Below are positions 23,874 through 35,357 of a DNA stretch of 64,000 nt, piece by piece. A model generated the notes under the pieces. That model saw only the letters and a list, made by a program, of their open reading frames with translations, ran no database searches and had not been told where the DNA came from. The first letter of the stretch is position 1, and each line of letters begins with the position of its first letter. The stretch is from NCBI RefSeq assembly GCF_000165425.1, contig NW_001799122.1:319454-383453 (forward strand), given 5' to 3'. Made by a program: the position numbers and the translations under genes. This DNA comes from Paramecium tetraurelia (lineage: Eukaryota; Ciliophora; Oligohymenophorea; Peniculida; Parameciidae).

Positions 23874-26800
23874 ATGCAAGAAGATAATGATATCATGATA
23901 AACAATAGTCAATAGGAGCATATAATTGATTTTAGCGCAAATTTGGTTTAAAAAATTTTAAAATAAATTTTAAAAAATTAGTTCGTGAATGCAAACCTAA
24001 GACTTGGGATATTTAATCAATGCCTTATAGTTAACATATGGAACATCATAAGAGAGTGTAAATAATGGAGAGGCTCTTTTAAAATAAGCATCTTTACAAC
24101 CATTGTAATTAAAATCCTCCAAATTTTTAGATATGCCATTTCATTATTAAGGATAGTGGATGATTAAACACAGCCAGAATTATTGAGACAAAGTGCTGTT
24201 GTCAACTTGAAAACATTTTTAGAAAAGCATTGGGCTGATAAGAAAGAACCAGGCCACTTTGTTGTAAGTGGAGAAGAAAAAAGTGTGATTCGAGCAACCA
24301 TTATTGACGCTTTAGCAAGGTAGCTTAATAATTTAATGTAGGTGTATCTAAGTCAAGAAGTTAAGATCATAATATGAAGATCTGATATACAAATTGGTAG
24401 CTATAGACTTTCCTAATGATTGGCCTTAATTAGTACAATAATTAGTAATTAAATTACAAAACTTCACCTCATATGAAGACCTTTGGAGTGCATTGCTTAC
24501 ATTAAGACGTGCATGCGAAGTCCATTAATTTTTATTGGAAAATGATCGTAAACCATTGGAACCATTAGTTGCTTCAACATTTCCTATTTTGGAAACTCTG
24601 ATTCAAAAGTTTTTAGAAGGGTACAATGAATAGAGTGGATAACTCGTAAAGGTGATTTTGAAGATATTCCATCACGCAACTCATTTAGTGATGCCTATAT
24701 ATATGAGAGATTACAATGCAGTAGCTAAATGGATGCTTTATTTCAAGACAATTATACAAGCACCTCCCCCTCCTGAGTTATCAACTTTAACTTAAGATTC
24801 TGAAGAAGAAACCAGAAGAGAAAAAACATATATATGGACAAATAAGAAATGGGCAAGCAGAATCATATTGAGATTCATTTAGAAATTTGCCAATAAAAAA
24901 ATGGTCGAATCAAATATGGCTGAGTTTGCAGAACACATTAAATCAACTTATGCCATAGGGTTTATGGAAATATTTTATAAGATTTTAACAGATAACACTT
25001 AATTCTAGGGACCTAGAACTTGCTTGTTTGCTCTCAAATATTTATTCTACTCTTTAAAATTAGACAATACAAAGGAATTACTCAAGCCTCATTATGACAA
25101 ACTTCTATATCACATTGCTATTCCAAAAATGCAATTGACTCCAAGAGATGATTAATTGTGGAAAAATGACCCTGAAGAATATATCAAAAGATTAGACGAT
25201 TTCTCTCTTTCAACTTACAATATCAAGAACCCTGCCAATGATATTCTTTAAGAAGTTTGTCAATAAAAAGATGTAAATGGCAATTTGATGTTGATTTCAT
25301 TTCTTAATTATTGTTAAACTGCCTTTAGCACTAATATTGATCCATTAACAAATCAACCTTTAGATCTTCTCAAAAAGGAAGCATTATTATCGGGTATTGA
25401 AAGTTTGGTTCACTAAATCTCAAAAATCAACTCCATTCAGGGTGGTTTAGAATAAATCTTAGAGAAGTTCATTCTATAAGAGTTCTCAAACCCAGTTGGA
25501 TTTTTAAGGGCTAGAGCATGCCATTTATTCAATGAATATGGCTCTATTGAATTCAAAAATAAACAAAACATATAATTGGCAGTATAGGGAATATCGAAAT
25601 GTATATTAGATAAAGAATTACCAGTCAGAGTTGCTGCAGCTATAGCATTTAGTTCAATTCTTAAACACAAGGAAGCTTAAGATTTGATAAGGCCTTAATT
25701 AAGTTAGGTGTTGGAAATATATATTAAATTGATGGAATTGATTGATAATGAAAAGATTGTAAGATCACTAGAAGAAATAGTTAAGAATTTTACAAATGAA
25801 ATCACTCCTTATGCTCATTAATTATCTGCTCATATTGCTACTATCTTCTAAAAGTATTGCAACAAATAGAATTAAGGAGATGGTGATTCTGATGACGACG
25901 GTGAAGCTGAATTAGCTGCATCAGGATGTTTAGAGGCCATCAAAAGAATCCTTAACGCTCCACTCCAATAAGAGTCTTATATATAATTGGAATCAGTTAT
26001 CTTTCCAATTATTAATTTTGCTTTAACAGAAACTGGCTGTGACTTCATTAATGAGGCTTTAGAGATCTTGAACATAATGCTTTATAAAAGAAAACAATTG
26101 ACTCCAGGTTTATGGTTCTATTACCCAGTCTTGTGTTACATCATATTGGGAATCCCTGAGGAAACCAATGTTTATAGTATCTAAGGTTTATCAGAGGATT
26201 AATATGTGTTGTTAGAAGGATGCAAGAAAGATTGGGGAAGTGAATTTGTTTCCTAGATGTTGGGATCCTTCAGAAACTATATCTAAAAAGGAGGAGCCAC
26301 TTTTTTGACTTAAAATGATTTCTTTGGAAATTCATTTATTTCCTTGATCTTTAGATTCATATAAAAAATTTATGCTATTGCTGACAATGGAAATGATGAA
26401 ACAGACTAAAATTAAGTTACCACAATACTGATTGCTTTAATTGAAAATTACCCTGGTTAAATAGACAATCTGATTCCATAAATCGTGGACTTTACATTAC
26501 TTAATTTATAAGTAATTATTTCAATTTATTATTTATTAGAAAGAGAAAAAAACTAGTAGATTCAAAATTGTCAATATTGGAGTTTTGTGCATGTGTATTT
26601 GGTATAATCCTAATCTTGCTGTTAATTACTTAAACAGTAAAGGATTGACAGATCAGATCCTCTAAACTATGCTTTAAATGGAAAAGTTCTATAAATATGA
26701 ATGGGATATCAATAGATTAATCTTCGCTCTTTGCTAATTGTATTCTCTACCTCAAATACCTAATTTTTTATTGTCAACATCATCAGAAGTTGGAAAATTA

Positions 26801-27184
26801 TTTGTGAGATTATCAACAAAAATATTGGATTTACGAGAAGAAGAGGAATCTTGTGATTAAGAAGATTAAGCCGAAGAGGAGGAGGATCTTAAAAAAACTA
26901 TTGAAAAAATCTAAGATTTAGAATAGGATGATGATGAAGATGACGAAGATTATGATGAAGGTGATGATGATTATGCCGAACTCTATGATAGTCCACTTGA
27001 AGATTACGATGCCATTTTATTAATGGAAAAATTAGTTTTGACTTTACAATAAAATAATCAGTAATTGTATGCTGCCTTGTTCTCTTAATTGAATCAATAA
27101 GAATAAGAACAAATGACCAAAAATATTAAAGATGCTAAGGAATAATATGATGAATGGCTTAAATAGAAGTCATAAAATAAGTGA
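23874..27184 (+). CDS. importin 7/8 family nuclear import receptor (Sxm1/Nmd5 type)
   Basis: The body is a HEAT-repeat karyopherin. It shows LLRQSAVVNLKTFLEKHW near the N-terminus, then AIDFPNDWPQLV, and IAIPKMQLTPRDDQLWKNDP followed by EEYIKRLDDF, a stretch typical of importin 7/8. Near the end an acidic loop and AELYDSPLEDYDAILLMEKL also match this group. The C-terminus is QYDEWLKQKSQNK before TGA 27182-27184. These receptors carry ribosomal proteins, histones and signalling proteins into the nucleus. The exact start is uncertain: 23874 is the first ATG of the open frame, but the first 80 residues fit the family poorly and an internal intron or later start is possible. A clear intron lies near 26510-26545. 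Confidence 0.9.
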
Positions 27185-27539
27185 TATTTGTTTATATATC
27201 ATGAAATCTATTTTCAAAATATTTTCATTTTCATTATCTTTATTTCTATAATTAGTATGATTTTAATTGAAATAATTTCTCAATAATGCAGAACATTGTT
27301 TCATAGATACGATTTTATTTTACTTTTCTAAAGACGTAGTTTAATTAATTTTCAAATTAAGAAACAGTTATAAATCACTTATAATATCATCTAAAATTAT
27401 TATAAATTAAACTTGATTTATAATATTAATTTAAATTGGAATGCAATAATAATAAACAAACTAGTAAGAGTTAAGATAGATTTTTTAATTGTTTTCTTAG
27501 GATGGAGCAGAGGATATTAACATAGCTCAAATTAATTAA
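27185..27539. other. intergenic, no gene seen; may hold a first exon
   Basis: AT-rich. A possible short first exon for the next gene starts with ATG at about 27442 and would be joined by an intron ending TTTTCTTAG at 27500, but I cannot confirm it. Confidence 0.4.
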
Positions 27540-28039
27540 ATGATAAAAGAATTAGAAACCATAAATATGGATTCCCAATCTATTAATGTGCCTTTCTAAC
27601 CAGGTCGAAGATTAGCCAAAAAAGGGAATTCAAATGAAAATTTAGAAGATGCTTAAAAAGACAGTTCCCCTAAATCGCCAACTTATGTATCGGTAACTGA
27701 ACTCAAGTATAGAATTATTCAAATATAGATATTTCCCAAATAATAAGACCACTATGTAATTTTCAGATTTCTCAGAACTTTTTAATGAATGCATGTCTAA
27801 TAAAGACTAACACGATGAATTATTAGAAAGCGCATTTGCTATTTTTGATTATGATAAATCTGGCCACATTGATTCAAAGAAAATAAGAAAAGTCTTTTAA
27901 AAATTCAAAGACAATACAAGTGAGGAAGAAATTCAAAGTAATTATAAGATTTTAGTTAGATGTTCTAAAATTTTGTGGCGTATTACATGATTAAATGTCA
28001 TTATAAGAGTTTAAGGAATTTTTTAAAAAGAATTTATGA
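27540..28039 (+). CDS. EF-hand calcium-binding protein
   Basis: The frame upstream of the ATG at 27540 (MIKELETINMDSQ) is also open, so the true start may be earlier. After a disordered Ser/Pro-rich N-terminal part there is a canonical EF hand, FAIFDYDKSGHIDSKKIRKV, with Asp, Asp, Ser, Gly and Ile in the loop positions. A second, degenerate EF hand follows (FCGVLHDQMSLQEFKEFFKK). Introns of 22 nt near 27708 and about 30 nt near 27940 restore the frame. The product of about 140-150 residues resembles centrin or calmodulin-like proteins, but only one loop looks competent for Ca2+. It ends at TGA 28037-28039. Confidence 0.72.
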
Positions 28040-28197
28040 TCATATAAAATATGATAAAAACTATTCAAACTCTACTGAATGTTTCCACAAAACTATAGTG
28101 AATGGAATTTTAGCTAAAAGTTCAACATAAGTTAGTGCTGTGACAAATTTGTTAATGTGTTATTCTCCTTTGGTTATGCCGTTACTCTAAATTTATT

Positions 28198-29383
28198 TCA
28201 AATAAATACTCCTCCGCATAAATAAATCCAGAGTAAATCATAAAGGAATAAGACAGCATTTAAATATGTGAATATTCTCATCCATTTTTGGTTAATTTCT
28301 CTCAAAATTAATAGTTACATCAAAACTGCTAATATTGTTAACTAATATTGATGAAATGTTAATACTTCCAAGAATTAGCATCTATATAAACTAATCATCA
28401 CCGATAACGCAACAACCAGTCCAGTTAATTTGTAAAATAACGGTACCCAATCTTATATTCTTTCTTACAATGCATCATTTAATGTATCCAAACATTTCAA
28501 TTCAAATTCTTTAATTTCCAATATTGGAGGCAATTGTCTTATTTTGATACATCCACCACTAAAAACCTTAGCAAGACAATTTAAGGCCTATTATGTTTCT
28601 TTGACTTCTAAAGTATTCTGGTTTATTTCGTGATTTAGTTTTTATTGCTCTTATTTGTATAGGCTTTCCTAAATTAGAAGAAACTTACTTTTGAATGATT
28701 AAACTTTAAAATCACATGCAATTTAGTTTTGATTTTCATATTATCTTATCTCTATAAATTTACACTAATGTCTTTTAGTTTTTATTCTCTCAGCTCAGAA
28801 ATCAAAAATTGAGTGTAACCAATCATATTGTCATTCATCTAGAATTGATTCAATATCTTACGCTATCAAAAAGTGTTATTATAACATCCTAACAACCAGA
28901 ATCAATGGGGAATTCAAATTATTCTTGGAATTATGGACTTACTCCTTTCATTGTTCTTGTCTTGTGTGTTTTTGGTCCGCAACAGATTTACAAATAAACG
29001 CTGGGATCTCTAGTTTCGATGTTTTGACAATCCATAATTTAAAGTGTTAAGGAGTTCTGTTACAAGGCATTCGAATTTAACTAATCACTCAATTGCTAAT
29101 GCAATATTCTTAATTCTTTAATCTTATTATTTAATATTTCTGAACGATATTATAGAGTATCGACTGTCTCATTGTATTAATTAATAAAACACTCTAAATC
29201 TATGACACCATTATTTAAAGATAACTCAATCAATTGTTGAAATAAATGCTCATCATAAAAATGACCACACTTCATAAAAATCAATAGTAATACTTTTTAC
29301 TTGAGGTATATATCGAATTGTTCTACCAAAATCTTGTTGGTTTAGAATGCTGTAAACATTTCATTGTATTGTTGCTAATTCAT
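28198..29383 (-). CDS. C2-domain protein with coiled coil and C-terminal membrane region
   Basis: The start at 29383 (MNQQQYNEMFTAFQ) opens a helical region with LRILHQQLSDQLNSNALQQN. A C2 domain follows: LTLQIMDCQNIETRDPSVYL, then QICCGPKTHKTRTMKGVSPQ, FQEQFEFPIDSG and DVIITLFDS. This layout is typical of C2 domains with partly kept Ca2+-loop Asp residues. A second coiled coil comes next, then two or three hydrophobic segments (LFYKLTGLVVALSVMISLY, LTILAVLMQLLIL, FLYDLLWIYLCGGVFI). It therefore looks like a tail-embedded membrane protein with a lipid-binding domain. Introns of 20-24 nt are clear at 29330, 28850 and 28665. Stop is TGA 28200-28198. Confidence 0.78.
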
Positions 29384-29462
29384 TTCAAATTCAAAATATT
29401 AAAGGGAATTATTAAATATTCAACATTAAATTTTAGAATCATGAAGAACCATATTAAGATTA

Positions 29463-30125
29463 ATGAAAAACGAAAGTGAGAGCAGAGTTTCAATTGACAA
29501 TTTATCAATCAATAAGGCTACAGCCCCTTTGGTCACAAATTACAAATAATTGGTTTGTTGCTTAGTAAAATAAATGCTCTTTGATCTTGTGATTCCTGGA
29601 TAAAAGATGTTCACAGAAGACAAGAAACAGAATTTGAGAAATTAAATATTATTCTATCAACAAGGCTTTGCAAGAAATATGAATGATGAATAAGCATATT
29701 CAGAATTAATTCTGTTGAGTACATCATCTCCTCAGTTTATAGAATTGCTCAAAATGACTTGCTTTAGTTTGATTGGGTAAAATCAAGAGATTGAAGCTTA
29801 AGTAAATAAAGAATTGAATAGAAGTATATCGTCGATTGAAACCTTTAGTGGTAACATCAAGATGATAGAAAAAAATGTCACTGTTAATTGGTCAACTAAT
29901 AAACAAAAATTATACAGTAAGACTGTTATAGATATAATCATGAGAGGGTTTTTGCTAAGTTATATATTAGAGATAATCATCCGATCTTCCTTGAAATAAG
30001 ACTTTACTTTCAACTTTTCTATTACTATTGAATACAATTAATGCTGTTTGGAGAAGGAAGTCTAGCCCTCATTTATGATTAACGATTAGACAACAATATA
30101 TGAATTTAAATTTTATAAGTAATGA
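29463..30125 (+). CDS. hypothetical intron-less protein, 220 residues
   Basis: One uninterrupted frame runs from ATG 29463 (MKNESESRVSIDNLSINK) to TGA 30123-30125, with glutamines coded by TAA. It contains SELILLSTSSPQFIELLKMT, FSLIGQNQEIEAQVNKELNR and a hydrophobic stretch VIDIIMRGFLLSYILEIII that is probably a buried helix. No known motif is recognised. Its start lies only 79 nt from the divergent C2 gene, so the two probably share a promoter region. Confidence 0.65.
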
Positions 30126-30361
30126 AAAATAAAAATATATCTAAAAGTATTTAATTTTTAATAGTTTGTTTAGCCATTTATATTTTCAAGAGATATAAAT
30201 ATAAATCTAGGTTTTCAATTCCTTTTAGGATACTCTATTTTTTTTGAATGGATATCGTAATTATAATTTAATATCTGATTAAATAATGATGCATTTCTAA
30301 GTGTGAAATATTGGAAAAACAGATTAAATTAAATACATAATATAAAAATTGTATATATAAA

Positions 30362-30679
30362 ATGAAGGATTACAGCGAAACACGTCCTCTTAATAAGAAA
30401 AGAGTAGTGAGATCTGAATCTCCTCCTCCTCTGCGAATTAGATACAATAGGCCTTATAAAACAATAGTTTTATCATTTTTCCTCTTGAGTGCAGGAATCT
30501 TATTTACAGAATAAGGGATAATACAATATCAAGAGAAAGGATTAGGCGAGACTTATCCAATTTTCATTTTAGCAATTATGCTTTTAATACCCGGGGTGTT
30601 TTATTCTGGAATGTTTATATTGATAGTATTAGGGATTGGAGGATTCACTTATGACATGCTACCATCAGTGAATAATTGA
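30362..30679 (+). CDS. TMEM230 homologue
   Basis: A single exon from ATG 30362 to TGA 30677-30679 codes for 105 residues. Two membrane segments (TIVLSFFLLSAGILFTEQG and FILAIMLLIPGVFY...ILIVLGIGG) are preceded by NRPYKTI and followed by FTYDMLPSV. This PYKTI...PG...YDxxP arrangement matches TMEM230, a small two-pass protein of secretory and recycling vesicles. The length is close to the short human isoform. The gene converges with the PP2A gene, leaving only 23 nt between the two stop codons. Confidence 0.82.
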
Positions 30680-30702
30680 ATAAAATATATTTAATTGTTA
30701 AA

Positions 30703-31766
30703 TCATAAAAAGTACTCTGGTACTCTTCTGGTGGTTTAAGGTTCATTATCTCTTGGAGCAGGTTCATATTATGAGCTTTTTTATAGTCAATTAATTTACA
30801 AACTCATTTTTAGCTGATCATCAACCTCTACAATGCAAGCTTGATTGCCACATCTATAACAATAATTTGGGGCTGAGAATATTGTAACTGTTTTCCGTTG
30901 ATGAACATGCTAAAATCCCTCCATTACTAACTGATGTGCTCTGGCAATCAATTTCAATTTATTTTGATGCAAAAATTTATCTGTTATATCTTAACCCCAT
31001 GTCCATCCTGCTCCTCTAGGAGAAACACCCCATCCCGGCTTGGTTTCTTCAGGATCGCTCCACAATAAATCACAAATTGCACCATCATGAGGGATGTCTT
31101 AAATTCTATTTAATTGTTTGATCTGATCGACTGACTCTATTGCTGGTGATAGACCACCATGTGTGCAGAAAATCTAATAATAGAAATGCTCAAATACACT
31201 GTTTTCAACTATTGCCACCAATGGTAAATAACCAAAAACATCTGTAAAGTGTTTCCATACAATCTCATTTCCGTACTTTCTCTGACATTCATCATAAAAC
31301 CCATAAATCTTATTAATTTCTCTGTTTTCATGATTACCTATCATAGTATTACTAATTACCTCTCAACACAGTCAACCTATCTTTGTATCGTATTTTTAGA
31401 CAGAGTATAAGACTGAAGGTTTCAACGCTCTAGGAACCACGATCTACATAGTCACCAAGAAAGAGATAATTTGTTTCCTTAATATTATTTCTTAAAATAC
31501 TGGTAATCTGCCTCCGATACGAAACAATTCGATTAGATCATGAAATTAACCATGTATATCACCGCATATTGTTAAGGGTGCTCTTACTGATACAATGTTT
31601 GGTTCATCAACTAGTATTTCTTTAGCCTGATTAATAATGCAAATATTAACACTTTTTAGCACACTAGTTTTATATCATTTTCACTTAATAATTAACCATT
31701 ATATAGATCTTCAATGTACTTGTCGAAATTTCCCAATTCTGAGTTACTCAATTTTTATGGATTCAT
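30703..31766 (-). CDS. PP2A catalytic subunit
   Basis: The phosphoprotein phosphatase signature is complete: [43 protein letters not shown] and [20 protein letters not shown]. After a 24-nt intron near 30780 the tail reads [20 protein letters not shown] then YFL before TGA 30705-30703. The PEYFL end corresponds to the TPDYFL motif whose terminal Leu is carboxymethylated in PP2A and which governs B-subunit assembly. This tail separates it from PP4, PP6 and PP1. At about 315 residues the length is normal. The N-terminal part ([20 protein letters not shown]) also fits. Confidence 0.95.
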
Positions 31767-32103
31767 AAAAAAATTATATAATATAAAATTGATTTCTTAT
31801 TTTCAGAATAGTTTTGAGAAATAAAAGTGCTATTAAGATTTGGACGTTTAAGTTTTGTTAACTCAAGGGATATGTAATTAATTCTATAATATTAGATAAA
31901 AAGCTGAACATTTCATTCATTATTTTATTTAAGTATTCTAAATATGTAAACAGACAAAATGTAAAAGTAATAAAACAATTACATAATCATTGTTTTTATA
32001 ATGCCCTATAAATAATTGGTGGATGCCTCTCTAATGAATATTAATTTAGATATTTATGCGAAGAATTGTGATTTAGTTATTTAAGATAAACACAATTTAA
32101 ATT
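31767..32103. other. intergenic, no gene seen
   Basis: AT-rich spacer upstream of the PP2A gene. It should hold the PP2A promoter and the end of the FAM32A transcript. No other feature was seen. Confidence 0.5.
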
Positions 32104-32494
32104 TCAACCTGGGCCAACTTTTGGTATATCATAATGTTCTGGCATTTTTTAAATTTTCTTATTAAAAGTTTCTATTTTTTATCTGTATGTTAATTCCATT
32201 TTCTAAATGTTTATTACAATAAATTTACTTTTTCTATTTTATCACCTAATCTCTTAAGCCTTACTAAATCATACTGGATTTCTGCTTATGTCTTCCCTGT
32301 TCCTCCTTATTGAGCCATTTCAACTGGATTGAATTGCTATTTTTTTTATTTTTCATTTTCTTATTCTTACTCTTTTGCATATAAGATAATTAATTACTCT
32401 CTACTATTTCTTACTATACGTATTGTTTTTTCTCTGTTGGATTGGTTTTTTGAATTTTTTTTTTTAATTAAAGAGGGCCGAATTTTTATGACAT
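32104..32494 (-). CDS. FAM32A homologue
   Basis: Start at 32494: MSQKFGPLQLKKKI, matching the GPLKLKG start of FAM32A. Two introns of 26 nt (near 32393 and 32226) join three exons. The C-terminus, TYRQKIETFNKKIQKM followed by PEHYDIPKVGPG, matches the FAM32A end (RVEDFNRHLDTLTEHYDIPKV). About 112 residues, as in animals. Human FAM32A is found in the catalytic spliceosome. The middle is charged and Gln-rich with TAA codons. A hydrophobic open frame on the other strand here is a shadow. Confidence 0.85.
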
Positions 32495-32669
32495 TAAATA
32501 TAATAATATTTTGCATTAAATAAAACACAATCGAAACCAATAACAAGTTAACTAGAACAAAATAGCAATAATGTTATAATGGACACAAACTAGCTCACCT
32601 CTAAATTATGATAATTTATATAAATATCAAAGAACGAAAGACTATATCTTTTAAAGGTTTTTGAATAAA

Positions 32670-33010
32670 ATGGCTTAGTAAATAAGTACTAATTTGAATC
32701 AATAAATTAAAATAATTTTTTGTCAAATGTTGAAAATCATTAGGGCACATTGGCTAACAATTGGAATTTAGTATAACTATTGAAACAAATATTCTTTTCT
32801 CTAAATCCATTTAGAAAATAAACTATTATTTTAATGATCATTAACATCAAAAAGACTTAAAAAAGCATTTTCAAAAAGTATCAACTTTGTAACCTTTACT
32901 GAGTAAGCTTTATTATTGATTCAGAAAGCTTAAACGACTAAGGATTACTAACATAATCAGCCCCATTAAAGGTAGATATATATCAGAGCATGAATAATTT
33001 TTGTTGGTGA
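32670..33010 (+). CDS. small hypothetical protein
   Basis: A start at 32670 (MAQQISTNLNQQIK) and a good downstream frame (NDHQHQKDLKKHFQKVSTLQ, then LLTQSAPLKVDIYQSMNNFC to TGA 33008-33010) suggest a protein of about 85-100 residues. A 22-nt intron near 32900 is convincing. Joins near 32700 and 32780 are not settled. The product is helical and charged, without a recognised family. Confidence 0.4.
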
Positions 33011-33196
33011 AATAGCATTAAATTGCTGCCAATATTTTTATAAAAAGCCTACTTAAAGTTAAATTTCCTCTATAAATGTAAGGCAAGTTTCATCATTATA
33101 CTTAACAACATAATTGTTATCCGCATCAAAATACAAATCTATATTGACTGCTGAATATTGAATTTAGAAAGGAATCATTAGGTTATTCATCCTGTT

Positions 33197-33838
33197 ATGT
33201 CTTATAATCAAGATTAGGTCACGATGGAAAATATATTTTGATAGTAATTCTTCAGCAAGAGGAGTCAATTGACATATTAGATAAGTGAAAGGCAATAAGG
33301 ATACAAGAATAGTGATGGAATCGATAGGTTTGCATATGAAAGAAAGATTAATGATAAAGGAAGAAAGCAAATAAGAGAAAGAAATTTGATTGGTTAAATA
33401 TCTACAACTAACCATTATATGAACATTGAAGAAGAATAAGTAGAGCAATTTGAAGTTGAATTGAAGGGACTTGGACAATACCTTGGCATTAGTTCAATTT
33501 CACATAGAGTTATTTTTTTATAGGAGCAATAACCTATAAAAAATCCAAATTATTGTCCGTCACCTCAAGAATAATTAACTTATTCTATTCCATCTAGCTA
33601 TATAAATGGAAATTAAACAAATTAAATTCTAGATGAAATTTAGCTTAATTTAATTTAAGATAGATATAAGAATAATCCAGTTGGGCTGACATGGAAACAA
33701 TCAAACTAATAAGTCAGAATTTAAAAATAGAGTTCTGTACTCTCATTAAGCAAGAGAGCCCTTCTCCCTGAAAAATAATCATTCACAGGAATTTACTAAA
33801 ATAAGGGTGCTATAAATTATTATCCTTATTCTGAATGA
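33197..33838 (+). CDS. myeloid leukemia factor (MLF)-like protein
   Basis: ATG at 33197 (MSYNQDQ) joins by a 27-nt intron to a frame reading YKNSDGIDRFAYERKINDKG and RKQIRERNLIG, then NHYMNIEEEQVEQFEVELKG. This order (a DG-type turn, basic strand, GRK, IG, then an acidic helix with 'EE..EF..E') resembles the MLF1/MLF2 family. A Ser/Gln/Asn-rich tail follows to TGA 33836-33838. The family call is from pattern only. The start and the intron, which begins GTCACG, are less certain than the main exon. Confidence 0.55.
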
Positions 33839-33987
33839 TATATACATATATATTATTATAACAAAATTTGAAAATCTAGGGGTTCGAAATCTAACCTCCA
33901 TATAAGAAAATCAGCTCTTCAATCAATTTACCCTACCCGCAATTAAGGAGATCAATTTAATAAAATAAAATATTAATGCAATTATTC

Positions 33988-34391
33988 TCATAAAGAGTCA
34001 GCATTTTGTTCTATTCTTCTATATTAATTTTTGGGAGGTGGAAGTTTCTATTTGCATGATTTTGAATAAGCTTATATTATTTATGAACATCCACAGCATG
34101 CAGCAATTGTTAAAATAGAAATTATTGACGCCACTGCCAACCTTTTCATTTATCTATCCTGAGCTTCAATTCCTATTTTGATAATATCTTTATCACGATA
34201 CCCAAAACTTAAAACAAATGATATTGCTCAAGTTCATTTGCTATATCTAAAAGTGTTAGAGTTTCTTCTTTTTGCATATGTGTACTATCATCTAGATCAT
34301 ATTGCTCTAAGGAAATACTCAGGGAATGCTCTGACTTAATAAAATTATTTACATTCACTAACACGAATAACAATAGCATTAATATATTCAT
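33988..34391 (-). CDS. small membrane protein with signal peptide and Cys cluster
   Basis: Start at 34391 (MNILMLLLFVLVNVNNFIKS) is a clear signal peptide, followed by an acidic ectodomain segment ending ANELEQYHL. In a neighbouring frame a second part follows: GYRDKDIIKIGIEAQDRQMK, then a membrane span LAVASIISILTIAACCGCS and a basic tail KSCKQKLPPPKNQYRR. Together they would form a type I membrane protein of about 130 residues with a palmitoylation-prone CCGC at the membrane edge. The frame change near 34220 is not explained by a standard intron, so this join is an inference. Confidence 0.5.
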
Positions 34392-34623
34392 GATAATAAT
34401 AATATAAAACGAATTCAGATTATTTTCAAAATTTAATATAACTTGACAATCCCTAAGAAGAGTTTTCATTCTGATTTGACATCTAAATATAAATTAATAG
34501 TTACTGTCGATTGTATGTTACTTGAAGAACTAAAATTGTCAACATCTAATATCTTTTTATTGAAATACTCAGAACCTCTAAATAAAAACTTAGATTTGCT
34601 ATTTGCTCTAATTTTTAACAATA

Positions 34624-35329
34624 TCAATACTGCTATTGATCTAATTGCATTTCATACTAAAGAAGTTTACTCTCTTATTCATTCACCTTTTTAGTAAGTT
34701 CTTAAACTTAATTAATTAATTCTTAACAAGAGGGAGTATTTATTAATTTCTTTGTAACACTTAAAATTAATAACATTTTTTACTAATCTAACTACAGATT
34801 CTTTGTATCCAATTCGTTTAATAGTTATTTGCATTTGTCCTTATACTCAGATAATTCCATCAGGATAGCCTTTTAGTTTACCTCATTAACTAAATGTCCA
34901 AGAACTATATAAATGATTATAGTTCTATTTACTTCCATTCTCATGCAAGTCTATTTGAGATTTACTACGTTATTCTAATTATTTCTTTAACATAGATATT
35001 TCAGACAGGAGTTGTTATTTCTCATGATTTCTCTTTTAATTGTTGCGTTCAATGATCATTTAATACTTTTGAATTTCCTATATTGACAGCTCATATTTTA
35101 AAGCCAACTCTTTGTATTGTTAATTCTGCACTTATATTTGTTTTTTCAATTCAATCTCTGCATTCATAGTAGTTTTACTCTTTTTTTTGTAACAAACTGC
35201 ATTCTCTGCTTATGAAGTTATAGTTCTATTTGTTTATTTGAGTACTAATTATGTCTTCTTTAATGGGGACGAACTCTAACCTGGAGTAGCAGAAGGAGAT
35301 TATTGATGAGAATAGTGAATTTTGTGCAT
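34624..35329 (-). CDS. coiled-coil protein
   Basis: ATG at 35329 (MHKIHYSHQQSPSATPGQ) leads into a basic Ser/Thr-rich head, then a long coiled coil with AEIELKKQIQVQNQQYKELA and LLSEISMLKKQLEQRSKSQI. After a 28-nt intron near 34940 it continues as ILGHLVNEVNQKAILMELSE. It ends QYEMQLDQQQY at TGA 34626-34624. About 225 residues. Only 28 nt separate its ATG from the stop of the upstream Q-rich gene on the same strand. No family is recognised. Confidence 0.72.
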
Positions 35330-35357
35330 TAACGAATATATATATTTTTAATTAATT

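Noticed and set aside
33164-33478. 104-codon minus-strand frame, hydrophobic, open even in the standard code
   Set aside because: It is antisense to the exon of the MLF-like gene, whose plus-strand frame has better composition and intron support. The hydrophobic reading reflects the complement of Lys/Glu-rich codons.
33870-33900. GGTTCGAAATC, resembling a tRNA B box
   Set aside because: The flanks do not form a T-stem or acceptor stem, and no A box or anticodon arm lies upstream at the right distance.
34443-34694. 83-codon plus-strand frame
   Set aside because: It overlaps the 3' end of the minus-strand coiled-coil gene and the 5' flank of the small membrane gene. It has no intron support and no family match.
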